Origin: CAZJNX01 sp964547415
GTDB lineage: Bacteria; Pseudomonadota; Alphaproteobacteria; Rhizobiales; Amorphaceae
Assembly: GCA_964547415.1 (NCBI GenBank)
Contig: CAZJNX010000011.1
Location: 1 to 41,036, forward strand
Length of the DNA: 41,036 nucleotides
Direction: 5' to 3'
The position numbers and the translations under genes are program-made. Below are positions 33,795-41,036 of this stretch, in pieces. The notes beneath the pieces were generated by a model. That model ran no database searches. It worked only from the letters and a program-made list of their open reading frames with translations, and was not told the DNA's origin. Numbering within the stretch: position 1 is the stretch's first letter; each line of letters starts with the position of its first letter.

Positions 33795-34661
33795 TCAGCC
33801 CGCGAACAGGGGCTCGGAAAGGCCGGTGACGTCCGTCTCGACGGCGAGGAGGCTGCCCGCCTCGGGCTCCTGGGCGAGTCTCTCGGGCGGCAGGCGGAAG
33901 CGAGCCGTCGTGACGAACAGGGTGGACAGGCCCGGCCCGCCGAAGGTGCAGGCGGTCGGCCGCGTGACCGGCAGTTCGATCCGCCGTTCGAGCCGACCCT
34001 CCGGATCGTAGCGCAGGACCGCGCCCCCGTCGAAGCGGGCGTTCCAAAGGAAACCGTCCGCGTCCACCGCCGAGCCGTCCGGCACGCCCGGCTCGTCCCG
34101 CGTGTCGGCGAAGACGCGCCGCTCGCCGATCCCGCCGGTCGCCGGGTCGAACGGGTAGGCGTAGAGGGTCTTCTCGTGGCTGTCGGCGAAGTAGAGGGTG
34201 CGCCCGTCCGGGCTCCAGGCGAGCGCGTTGGGGATGAAGATCCCGTCCGCGAGGACGCTCGCCCGCCCGTCGGCCTCCACGCGGAACAGCCGGCCCGAGG
34301 CCCGTTCCAGCATCCTGTTCATGCTGCCGACGAAGAAGCGGCCGGCCGCGTCCACCCGCCCGTCGTTGAGGATGTTCTCCGGCCGGTCCGCGTCCGGGTG
34401 GCCGAGGGAGCCGGTGACGGCAAGGTCCGCGTCGGTGAGGAGGAGGCCCTCGCGCCCGGCGAGCAGGAGGCCGCCCGCAGTCCGCAGGGCGATGGAGCCG
34501 AGCTTCATGGGCGGCGTCCAGGAGCGCACGGTGTCGGTCGCGGGGTCGAGTCGATGGACGGCGGGCTTGAACAGGTCGATCCAGTAGAGCGCCTGCTCGA
34601 CGGGATGCCAAAGGGGCACCTCGCCGAGCACGTCCTGGGTCCGCGCCACCGCCCGCACCAT
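33795..34661 (-). CDS. SMP-30/gluconolactonase family lactonase
   Basis: A 288-residue six-bladed beta-propeller of the SMP-30/LRE family, metal-dependent lactone hydrolases. The metal site is readable: Glu14 (LGEVPLWHP), Asn99 (ENILNDGRVD), Asn145 (FIPNALAWSPDG) and Asp195 (GVPDGSAVD). It probably opens a lactone made in the surrounding pathway. The ATG at 34661 follows GGGAGGCGGGCAG; a GTG at 34679 would add six residues. It runs opposite to the thiolase operon, with stops three bases apart. Confidence 0.92.
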   Translation of the reverse strand: MVRAVARTQDVLGEVPLWHPVEQALYWIDLFKPAVHRLDPATDTVRSWTPPMKLGSIALRTAGGLLLAGREGLLLTDADLAVTGSLGHPDADRPENILNDGRVDAAGRFFVGSMNRMLERASGRLFRVEADGRASVLADGIFIPNALAWSPDGRTLYFADSHEKTLYAYPFDPATGGIGERRVFADTRDEPGVPDGSAVDADGFLWNARFDGGAVLRYDPEGRLERRIELPVTRPTACTFGGPGLSTLFVTTARFRLPPERLAQEPEAGSLLAVETDVTGLSEPLFAG

Positions 34662-34763
34662 CTGCCCGCCTCCCGTCACCTACCGGTCCATTCCGCTGGT
34701 GGGACACCCCGCCGACATTCCGCCGGAGCCGACCCCTCCACAAGCGCGCCGGGCGCCGGCCGG

Positions 34764-34794
34764 GTCAAGGGCTCCGAGCGAAGCGTCCCTTGAC
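34764..34794. repeat. inverted repeat GTCAAGGG/CCCTTGAC
   Basis: Perfect eight-base arms (34764-34771 and 34787-34794) around a 15-base spacer lie between the divergent SMP-30 and NIPSNAP genes. It could be a REP-like hairpin or an operator. Confidence 0.6.
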
Positions 34795-34877
34795 GCGGCC
34801 CGCGCCCGGCGCGAGCCTCTCGACTCTCGAAGCCGCGGCAGGCCCGGAAAGCGCCGGCGGCCGGAAGGGGACGAGCG

Positions 34878-35234
34878 ATGCTTCTGGAGGAGCGCACCTA
34901 CACCCTGGCCCCGGGCCGGACCGCCGCGTTCCTGGACGCGGTGGAGCGGCTCGGCCTTCCCGTGATGCGGCGGGTTCACGGCGGTCTCGTCGGCTACTTC
35001 GTGCCGGAGAGCGGCTGCCTCAACCAGGTGGTCCACCTGTGGGCCTACGAGGACTTCGCCGACCGGGCCGCGCGGCGCGCCCGCCTCGACGGGGACGAGG
35101 CGTGGCAGGCCTACCTGAAGGTCGTGATCCCCCTCGTGGAGCAGATGGAGACCCGCTTCCTCAAGGCGAGCGGCGTCGCGCCGGTCACGCTGGAGGCGAT
35201 CCGCGCCGCCAACGGCAACGGGGCGGGCGCCTGA
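34878..35234 (+). CDS. NIPSNAP family protein
   Basis: A 118-residue ferredoxin-fold (dimeric alpha/beta barrel) protein. Family marks are the opening EERTYTLAPGRTAAFL, GLVGYFVPESGCLNQVVHLW (the conserved LNQVVHLW core) and DEAWQAYLKVVIPLVEQME. NIPSNAP proteins are often found in catabolic clusters, but their biochemical role is unsettled. An AG-rich ribosome site lies before the ATG. It stands alone on the plus strand, and its stop lies seven bases from that of the convergent hydrolase. Confidence 0.9.
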   Translation: MLLEERTYTLAPGRTAAFLDAVERLGLPVMRRVHGGLVGYFVPESGCLNQVVHLWAYEDFADRAARRARLDGDEAWQAYLKVVIPLVEQMETRFLKASGVAPVTLEAIRAANGNGAGA

Positions 35235-35241
35235 GGCCCCG

Positions 35242-36093
35242 TCAGGCGGGGGCGGGCGCCACCATGTGCTCGAGCGCGTCGAGGAGGTAGGGGCGGAAGG
35301 CGGGATAGTTCTCGATCATCGGGAAGTGGCCCATGGCCTTCATGATGACGAGCTGCGCGCCCGGAATGTCGGCCGCCACCGCCTCCGTCATCGCCGGCGT
35401 GCAGGAGTAGTCGTACTCCCCGGTGAGCAGGCTGACCCGGCACTTGTTGGTGTCGATGGTCTTGATGTCCTCGCGGCCGTCCCAGTCGATGCTGTAGTAG
35501 TGGACGTCGCCCTTGTAGACGCCGGGGCCGCCCTGGCTGTAGTACCACCAGTTCTCCCGCTTGGACGCCTCCGGGCTCGTCGGCGCGTTGAGGCCGTAGG
35601 TGTAGGAGGCCGCCAGCTCACCGCCGTGGACGGCCGGGTGGTGGAGGAAATCGTTGTCGCGCCCGGGCGCGAAGGCCGCGCTCTCGAGGCCGACGATGCC
35701 GGTGAGGTCGTCCTGGAAGGCGGCGGCCACCTTGAGGACGATCGCCCCGCCCATGGAGCAGCCGAGCACGACCGGCCGCTCGAGGCCCATCGCCTCCCAC
35801 ACCGCGCGGATGATGCCGAGGTAGCTCGCGGTGGTGAGGCGGTAGCGCGTCAGCCACCAGCCGTCGGGCGGGTTGGAGCGGCCGTGCCAGGGCAGGTCGA
35901 AGGCGATCACCCGGAAGCGGTCCGTCACCTCCCGGTCGTTGAGGAGGTGGCGGTACTGCCGGCTGTCGGCGCCCGCGGTGTGCAGGCACAGGAGCGGCAC
36001 GCCGCCGCCCGCCTCCTCCACGAAGATGCGGTAGCGCGTGCCGGCGCAGTCGACGGCGAGGTAGCGTCCCGTGATCGGCTCGTACTCAGGCAT
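35242..36093 (-). CDS. alpha/beta hydrolase (C-C or ester hydrolase type)
   Basis: A 283-residue alpha/beta-fold hydrolase with a complete triad: Ser113 (LGCSMGGAI), Asp228 (TGEYDYSC) and His256 (MGHFPMIEN). The oxyanion-loop motif LHTAGADSRQY resembles MhpC/BphD-like hydrolases that cleave meta-cleavage products, but ester or CoA-ester substrates are possible. The ATG at 36093 lies inside the end of the SCP2-like gene (eight-base overlap), so the two are translated together and probably act on one substrate class. Confidence 0.88.
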   Translation of the reverse strand: MPEYEPITGRYLAVDCAGTRYRIFVEEAGGGVPLLCLHTAGADSRQYRHLLNDREVTDRFRVIAFDLPWHGRSNPPDGWWLTRYRLTTASYLGIIRAVWEAMGLERPVVLGCSMGGAIVLKVAAAFQDDLTGIVGLESAAFAPGRDNDFLHHPAVHGGELAASYTYGLNAPTSPEASKRENWWYYSQGGPGVYKGDVHYYSIDWDGREDIKTIDTNKCRVSLLTGEYDYSCTPAMTEAVAADIPGAQLVIMKAMGHFPMIENYPAFRPYLLDALEHMVAPAPA

Positions 36094-36490
36094 TGGGCGC
36101 TCCGGTCTCGCGCATGATGTTCATCATCCGGTGCAGCGCCCGTGCGTTCTGCATGGCGACGAGGCTGTCGCCCTCGATGACGAACGCGGGCACCCGCATC
36201 ACCATGGCGAAGAAGTCGTGGTAGAGGGGCGGCGGCGTCGGGCTCAGGAACTTGCGCCAGACGTCGAGCGGGGCGGTGAGGCCGAAGCTCGTGCGCACGT
36301 CGAAGCGGGGGGAGGAGACGATCTCCTCGATCCGCCCCTTGTTCACCTTGATGACGGTGCGCTCGTCGCCGAAGGTGAGGGCGAAGGCGGTGGTGAACCA
36401 GTCGCCGATGACGGCCATCTCCGGGTCGTCGTTGACGCGGGCGCGATAGGCCTCGAGCCATGCCGCCCCCGGATAGTTGCTGTCCGACAC
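36086..36490 (-). CDS. SCP2-like small protein
   Basis: A 134-residue protein with the look of a sterol-carrier-protein-2 fold: GDWFTTAFALTFGDERTVIK, then GRIEEIVSSPRFDVRTSFGL and DFFAMVMRVPAFVIEGDSLV. It may bind an acyl-CoA or hydrophobic substrate for the overlapping hydrolase. The fold call rests on pattern and context, so it is moderate. The GTG start at 36490 is well supported by GGGAGGGACGCG just before it. It heads a two-gene minus-strand unit whose promoter region holds the shared palindrome. Confidence 0.7.
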   Translation of the reverse strand: MSDSNYPGAAWLEAYRARVNDDPEMAVIGDWFTTAFALTFGDERTVIKVNKGRIEEIVSSPRFDVRTSFGLTAPLDVWRKFLSPTPPPLYHDFFAMVMRVPAFVIEGDSLVAMQNARALHRMMNIMRETGAPNA

Positions 36491-36517
36491 CGCGTCCCTC
36501 CCGAGCGTTTTCGGCGA

Positions 36518-36523
36518 TCCTAT
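36518..36523 (-). promoter_or_regulatory. -10 element for the SCP2-like/hydrolase unit
   Basis: On the minus strand this reads TATAGG, 28 bases before the GTG start, in GC-rich surroundings. The matching -35 position (36541-36546) is poor and abuts the palindrome at 36547-36559, consistent with activator control. Confidence 0.4.
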
Positions 36524-36546
36524 ACGGCGGTATCCGGCGCGGCGGC

Positions 36547-36559
36547 GATAGCAGCTATC
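36547..36559. promoter_or_regulatory. candidate operator GATAGCAGCTATC, copy 2
   Basis: A perfect 13-base palindrome (GATAG-CAG-CTATC) lies between the divergent SCP2-like and dehydrogenase genes. Its inner 11 bases are identical to the site at 29490-29500. Confidence 0.5.
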
Positions 36560-36618
36560 CTCGCGCGCATCGGGCGGCGCGATTGCGCGCGGGCGAGGAG
36601 GCGCGCCAGCCTCGGCAT

Positions 36619-36640
36619 GGCCGGCCGGCCGGCCGGCCGG
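36619..36640. repeat. (GGCC)n simple repeat
   Basis: A 22-base uninterrupted GGCC/CCGG tract, self-complementary along its length, lies 48 bases before the dehydrogenase start. It is a tetranucleotide repeat open to slippage or methylation. Confidence 0.85.
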
Positions 36641-36688
36641 TGCGTGCCGGCGCCGAACGGGACAAGGACGGGCAGCGGGAGGAACGGG

Positions 36689-37582
36689 ATGGACGGTCTG
36701 GCGGGATTCATCGGGATCGGGCGGATGGGCGAGCCGATGGCGCGCCGCCTCCTCGAGGCGGGCCATGCCCTTCTCGTCCACGACCGGGACGAGGCGGCGG
36801 TCGCACGGCTCGTGGAGGCGGGGGCGGAGGCCGCGCCCGACCCCCAGGCGGTGGCCGACCGGGCCGAGGTGGTGTTCGCGAGCCTTCCGACGCCGCCGAT
36901 CGTGGAGGCGGTCGCGCTCGGGCAGAAGGGCGTCGTGGCGGGCAGCCGCGTCAGGACCTTCGTGGACCTGTCGACGACGGGGCCGACCGTCGCGGTGCGG
37001 ATCGCCGAGGGGCTCGCCGAAGCCGGGATCGTCCAGGTGGACGCGCCCGTTTCGGGCGGCGTCGGCGGGGCGGAAAAGGGAACGCTCGCCGTCATGGTGT
37101 CGGGGGCGCCGGCGGCTGCGGACCCGCTGGTGCCGATGCTTCAGGTCTTCGGCAAGGTCTTCCGGGTGGGCGAGGCGCCCGGCCAGGGCCAGACCATGAA
37201 GCTCCTCAACAACCTGTTGTCGGCGACGGCGATGGTGGCCTCGGCCGAGGCGGTCGTCGCCGGCGTCAAGGCCGGCCTCGACCCGGCGGTGATGGTGGAC
37301 GTCATCAACGCGGGCTCGGGGCGCAGCAGCGCAACCATGGACAAGTTCCCGAAGGCGATCCTGCCGCGCACCTTCGACTACGGCTTCGCCACCGGCCTCA
37401 TGGACAAGGACGTCGGCCTTTGCCTCGCCGAGGCGGAGCGGATGGGCATGCCCATGCCGATCGCGGGGGCGGTGCGCCAGATGTGGCTCCTCGCCCGGGG
37501 CGAGCTCGGCCCGGACAGCGACTTCACGGAGATCGTGAAGGTGGCCGAGGGCTGGGCGGGCGTCACCGTCGCGGGCCGCTGA
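36689..37582 (+). CDS. 3-hydroxyisobutyrate dehydrogenase-family oxidoreductase
   Basis: A 297-residue beta-hydroxyacid dehydrogenase. The N-terminal Rossmann fold has FIGIGRMGEPMARRLLEAGH (7-26), the substrate motif DAPVSGGVGGAEKGTLAVMV (118-137) and catalytic Lys171 (GQTMKLLNNLL), followed by the helical C-terminal domain. These enzymes oxidise 3-hydroxyacids or reduce semialdehydes with NAD(P). The ATG at 36689 follows GGGAGGAACGG; the longer frame upstream overlaps the SCP2-like gene antisense. It is divergent from the SCP2-like unit with the palindrome between, and its stop lies seven bases from the convergent ligase stop. Confidence 0.92.
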   Translation: MDGLAGFIGIGRMGEPMARRLLEAGHALLVHDRDEAAVARLVEAGAEAAPDPQAVADRAEVVFASLPTPPIVEAVALGQKGVVAGSRVRTFVDLSTTGPTVAVRIAEGLAEAGIVQVDAPVSGGVGGAEKGTLAVMVSGAPAAADPLVPMLQVFGKVFRVGEAPGQGQTMKLLNNLLSATAMVASAEAVVAGVKAGLDPAVMVDVINAGSGRSSATMDKFPKAILPRTFDYGFATGLMDKDVGLCLAEAERMGMPMPIAGAVRQMWLLARGELGPDSDFTEIVKVAEGWAGVTVAGR

Positions 37583-37589
37583 GGGGCCG

Positions 37590-39194
37590 TCAGGCGCTCG
37601 CCCGGGCGCCTGCGCCCGCGCCCGCGAACAGGGTGTGGAGGCGGTTCTTCTGGAGCTTGCCGGTGGTGGTGAGCGGCAGGTCCGTCTCCTTCACGAACAC
37701 CCACGCCCGCGGCAGCTTGTAGCCGGCAAGCGCCGCCCGGCAGTGGGCGTCGAGGGCGGCCTCGTCCGGCGCCGCTCCGTCCTTCGGCACGATCACCGCC
37801 CCGATGATCTCGTCGCGCACCGGGTCGGGCACGCCCACCACGAAGGCGAGGTGGACGGCCGGGTGCTCCATCAGGATCTCCTCCACCTCCACCGGCGCCA
37901 CGTTGATGCCGCCGGTCTTGATCATCTCCTTGAGCCGCCCGCGGAAGGACAGCCGCCCCTCCCCGTCGAGGACGCCGAGGTCCCCCGTCACGAAGAAGCC
38001 GTCCGCGTCGAACGCCTCCCGGTTCTTGTCCTCGTCCTTGTAGTAGCCGACCGTCACGTAGCCCTTCACGCGGATCTCCCCGACATCGCCGGGGCCGAGC
38101 GCCTCGCCCGTTTCCGGGTCGAGGATCTTCAGCGTGACGCCCGGGAGCGGCCGGCCGACGGTCGAAAGGCGCACCTCGAGGGGCTCGCGCGTGTCGGTCA
38201 CGCAGCAGTTCCCGTAGGTCTCGGTGAGGCCGTAGATGTTGCAGATGCCGCTGGCGCCGAGGTCCACGATGCGCCGGATCTGCTCGGGCGTGCCGACGGT
38301 CCCGCCGGTCCTTAGCGTCGACAGGTCCCGCCGCGGCCGGTCCGGGTGCTCGGCCATCGCCTGGGCCATGTTCGGCGTGCCGTAGAAGACAGTGCAGCGC
38401 TCCTCCTCCACGAGGCGCAGCGCCTCGCCGGGCTCGAAGTGCTCCTGCAGGACGACGCAGCCGCCGTGGGTGAAGAGGTTGAACAGGGCGTTCTCGCAGC
38501 CGAGCCCCCAGAACAGGGAGACGGCGAGCCACAGCCGGTCCTGTTCGGTGACGCCCATGCGCTCGCCGATGTGCCACATGTTCTCGATGAGCGCGTAGTG
38601 CTGGAGCTGCACGCCCTTCGGCGTCGACGTGGAGCCGGAGGTGTAGAGGAGGTAGGTGACGTCCTCCGGGTCGATCGCCCGCTGCGCCGCGTCGATGACG
38701 GCGTCCGGCACGTCCGCCCCGGCGGCGAGCACGTCCTCCCACGGGGTATGGGGGCCCGGATCCCCGCCCGCGACGACGATGCGCGTCAGCTTCGGCAGCG
38801 TTTCGGGCAGGGGGCCGATCTCGTCGAGGAGCGCGAGATAGTCCGTCTTCAGGAAACGGGGGACGGTGACGAGCATGGCGGCGTCGGAGTGCTCGAGCAT
38901 GTATTTGAGCTCGCGCGCCGTGACCCACGTGTTGAGGGAGACCATTACCCCGCCGAGGAGGCAGATCGCAAGGTCCGCCACGATCCACTCGTGCCGGTTG
39001 CCCATGAGGATCGCCACCTTGTCGCCGCGCCGGACGCCGCACGCGTGGAGCCCCTTCGCGACGGCGCGCACCGCCTCGCGCAGGCCCGTCCAGGTGTAGC
39101 GGACGCGCCCGCTCACCAGCGCCTCCCGGTCCGGGTAGAGGGCGGCCATCTCGTCCACGAGACCAGGGACGGTGCGGGCGGCGGGCATCTCCAT
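37590..39194 (-). CDS. acyl-CoA synthetase (AMP-binding)
   Basis: A 534-residue adenylate-forming CoA ligase. Its P-loop is YTSGSTSTPKG (184-194), with NIYGLTETYGN, the hinge GRLKEMIKTGGINVAPVEVE and catalytic Lys513 (TTTGKLQKNRL). It should activate a carboxylic acid as its acyl-CoA, the likely entry step for the thiolase/DUF35 enzymes encoded upstream. The ATG at 39194 follows AAGGAGGACGCG; a longer frame beyond it reads antisense to nothing known and overlaps the amidohydrolase. It belongs to a minus-strand series with the amidohydrolase (25 bases upstream) and the oxidoreductase. Confidence 0.93.
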   Translation of the reverse strand: MEMPAARTVPGLVDEMAALYPDREALVSGRVRYTWTGLREAVRAVAKGLHACGVRRGDKVAILMGNRHEWIVADLAICLLGGVMVSLNTWVTARELKYMLEHSDAAMLVTVPRFLKTDYLALLDEIGPLPETLPKLTRIVVAGGDPGPHTPWEDVLAAGADVPDAVIDAAQRAIDPEDVTYLLYTSGSTSTPKGVQLQHYALIENMWHIGERMGVTEQDRLWLAVSLFWGLGCENALFNLFTHGGCVVLQEHFEPGEALRLVEEERCTVFYGTPNMAQAMAEHPDRPRRDLSTLRTGGTVGTPEQIRRIVDLGASGICNIYGLTETYGNCCVTDTREPLEVRLSTVGRPLPGVTLKILDPETGEALGPGDVGEIRVKGYVTVGYYKDEDKNREAFDADGFFVTGDLGVLDGEGRLSFRGRLKEMIKTGGINVAPVEVEEILMEHPAVHLAFVVGVPDPVRDEIIGAVIVPKDGAAPDEAALDAHCRAALAGYKLPRAWVFVKETDLPLTTTGKLQKNRLHTLFAGAGAGARASA

Positions 39195-39219
39195 CGCGTC
39201 CTCCTTCGCGCGCCCCGGC

Positions 39220-40200
39220 TCAGGACCCCGCGGCAGGCGCGAGCCCGTAGAAGCGGGCGGCGTTCCGCCCGAGAATGGCATCGGCCTCTTCGCGGGTGAA
39301 GCGGTAGCCGGCGCGGGCGGCGACCGCCGGCAGGTCGCGGAAGAAGGCGACCCACTCGGGAAGGCGGGAACGGGCGCCGGTGAAGCGGGGGCCGGAGGGC
39401 TGGTCGGAGGCGAACAGGATGCGCTCCGCCCCGACGAGGCCGCGCCAGGTGGCGAGGCGGGCGACGATGCCGTCCGGTTCGTCGAGGCGCTCGTTCCAGT
39501 TGGACACGTCGAGGACGCAGTTTTGAAGGTCCGCGATCGCCTCGCCCGCCACCTGCCACCAGTCAGGGTAGCCGGCGTGGCTGAGCACGAGCCGCAGGTC
39601 CGGCAGGCGGCGGGCGAGGGCGGCGACGTGGACCGGGTGGGCCGGGTTTTCCTCCCCGCGCCGGTCCGTGTCCATGTCGGTTCACGCGCCCGCGCTGGTG
39701 TGGACCTGGACCGGCAGGGCAAGGTCCGCGGCGTGCTTCATGAGGGGGAAGAGGTCCGGGTGGTCGACGGGGAGGGGGTCGGGCGTCACCTCCCCGAGGC
39801 CGGCGAGGCCGAGGTCACGGGCGGCGCGGGTGAGAAGGTCGAGGCAGCCCGGCCGGCGGTGGTCCACCGAGACGTGGCAGTAGAGGCGGCCCGCGTGCCG
39901 CCCCTGCAGGTCCGCGTAGAACTCCACCTGCGCCTCGACCGGGACGGGGGGCTCCTCGCCGAAGACGGGGGCGCCGACGTCGAGCATCATCACGAAGGCG
40001 GCGTCGACGCCGGCCGCGTCCATGTTCGCGATGAAGTCGTCCCCCGTCTCGTCCACGAGGCCCTCGAGGAGGCGCGGCAGGATCATGTCGGGCGTGCGCC
40101 CGGCCTCCCGCGCCGCCCACCCCGCGGCGGCGCGGGCGAAGAAGGCGGGCGGCACGAAGCCCCGCCCCCAGACGTGGCAGTGGCCGTCGATCACCCGCAA
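39220..40200 (-). pseudogene. amidohydrolase interrupted by in-frame UGA
   Basis: An amidohydrolase-2 (ACMSD-like) gene of about 326 codons, cut by one in-frame TGA at codon 173 (39684-39682). The first half has the metal motif DGHCHVWG (His7, His9) and ends QVHTSAGA with ligand His167. The same frame goes on as TDMDTDRRGEENPAHPVHVA with LVLSHAGYPDWW, the metal Asp in FASDQP, and an intact C-terminus. TGA for TGG (Trp) would be a one-base change. It starts with TTG at 40200 behind GGGGGA. The second half could restart at ATG 39675, but two separate halves are unlikely to be active. Readthrough or a sequencing error is not excluded. Confidence 0.75.
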
Positions 40201-40221
40201 CGCCCGGTCCCCCCGCCGCCG

Positions 40222-41036
40222 TCAGGGCAAGAGGACGGCGGGGCCGGCGAGGCGCCGCGCCGCGAGGTCACGGTGGGCGTCCGCCGCCTCGGCGAGGGCA
40301 TAGCGGTGGGCCGCCTGCACCGCCACCGCCTCCGTCAGGAGGACGCTGAACAGGTCAGCCGCCCGTTCGAGGAGTTCCCGCCGGTCGCGGGTGAACCAGG
40401 CGATGCCGGCGAAGGTGAGGTGGAGCGATCCCATCCGGTTGAGGAGGAAGGGGTCGACCGGCGGGATCGGCCCGGAGGCCGTGCCGAAGCACACGAGGGT
40501 GCCGTTGGGCGACAGGCAGCGGAGCGACCCCTCGAAGGTGTCGCGCCCAACCGAATCGAAGACCACCGGAACGCCCGCCCCGGCGGTGAGCCGCCGCACC
40601 TCCTTCCAGAAGTCGCCGTCCGCCGCCACGATCACGTGGTGGCAGGCCGGCGCGGCGGCCGCCGCCTTCTCCGGCGAGCCGACGACGCCGACGACGCGGC
40701 AGCCGAGGTGCCGCGCCCAGCGCGTCATGATCTGTCCGACCCCGCCCGCGGCGGCGTGGATCACGACCCACGCGCCCGGCGAGACCGGGAAGGAGCCCTT
40801 GAGGAGGTACTGGGCGGTGAGGCCCTTGGTGAAGAGGGCGGCGGCCGTTTCGTCGTCGATGGCGTCGGGGAGGGGGACGAGCCGCTCGGCGGGCACGTTG
40901 CGCGCCTCGGCGTAGGCGCCGGGCGCGATGCCGGGTCCGGCCGCGGTGTAGCACACCCGATCGCCGACCTCGACCGCCGTCACCCCCGGCCCGACGGCCT
41001 CCACGACGCCCGCGCCCTCGCCGCCGAGGACATGGG
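40222..41036 (-). CDS. quinone oxidoreductase-like dehydrogenase, 5' end outside window
   Basis: Zinc-free medium-chain reductase (NADPH:quinone oxidoreductase/crotonyl-CoA reductase group). The coding frame continues to the window edge (VLGGEGAGVVEAVGPGV), so the start is missing, perhaps 50-60 residues. Visible parts are VGDRVCY, LFTKGLTAQYLL and the cofactor motif HAAAGGVGQIMTRWARHLG, ending AARRLAGPAVLLP. It reduces quinones or enoyl/enone groups with NADPH. It is upstream of the broken amidohydrolase by 21 bases on the same strand and is likely in one operon with it and the CoA ligase. Confidence 0.9.
   Translation of the reverse strand, partial: HVLGGEGAGVVEAVGPGVTAVEVGDRVCYTAAGPGIAPGAYAEARNVPAERLVPLPDAIDDETAAALFTKGLTAQYLLKGSFPVSPGAWVVIHAAAGGVGQIMTRWARHLGCRVVGVVGSPEKAAAAAPACHHVIVAADGDFWKEVRRLTAGAGVPVVFDSVGRDTFEGSLRCLSPNGTLVCFGTASGPIPPVDPFLLNRMGSLHLTFAGIAWFTRDRRELLERAADLFSVLLTEAVAVQAAHRYALAEAADAHRDLAARRLAGPAVLLP

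Noticed and set aside
39220..40200. Selenocysteine at the amidohydrolase UGA
   Set aside because: The position follows a metal-binding His where no Cys/Sec is expected in this family, and I see no clear hairpin of the needed type directly after it.

Overview
The window is about 41 kb of very GC-rich DNA. Coding frames have strong G/C third positions, genes are tightly packed, ribosome sites are of GGAGG type, and GTG starts are common. Protein types (XerC, a Do-family protease followed by a two-component pair, a LAB_N/GT2/GT39 membrane set, a PRC-barrel protein, RTX proteins without signal peptides, many CoA-linked catabolic enzymes) point to an alphaproteobacterium, probably Hyphomicrobiales. 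That placement is an inference. I saw no rRNA, tRNA, CRISPR array, insertion sequence or phage gene.

Left part (1-12.7 kb): XerC; an alpha/beta hydrolase-OsmC fusion; a DegP-like protease closed by a clear terminator; an OmpR-type response regulator with its histidine kinase; a two-component flavin monooxygenase (oxygenase plus flavin reductase); a small exported protein; a cupin; a LysR regulator; and a CoA transferase that closely resembles 2-methylfumaryl-CoA isomerase (Mct) of the 3-hydroxypropionate bi-cycle.

Middle part (12.7-28 kb): a pyruvate dehydrogenase E1/transketolase-like enzyme without an E2 partner; a trypsin-RTX protease; a membrane glycosylation operon (GT39, GT2, LAB_N); a secreted beta-rich protein; a nitroreductase; an AI-2E family permease; a decayed fragment of an ethylene-receptor-like sensor kinase; a secreted EF-hand/Q-rich/PRC-barrel protein; and a large beta-helix RTX protein.

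Right part (28-41 kb): this looks like a dedicated, undescribed catabolic island. A PrpD-family protein precedes a translationally coupled run of thiolase-like 1, DUF35-1, zinc alcohol dehydrogenase and thiolase-like 2, followed closely by DUF35-2. Around it lie an SMP-30 lactonase, a NIPSNAP protein, an alpha/beta hydrolase overlapping an SCP2-like protein, a 3-hydroxyisobutyrate dehydrogenase-type enzyme, an acyl-CoA synthetase, an amidohydrolase broken by an in-frame UGA, and a quinone oxidoreductase cut by the window end. The same AT-rich palindrome (ATAGCAGCTAT) lies upstream of the thiolase operon and in the divergent SCP2/dehydrogenase promoter region, so one regulator may control both. 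Activation by the CoA ligase, oxidation by the dehydrogenases and C-C cleavage by the thiolase/DUF35 pairs is the inferred logic; the substrate is unknown.
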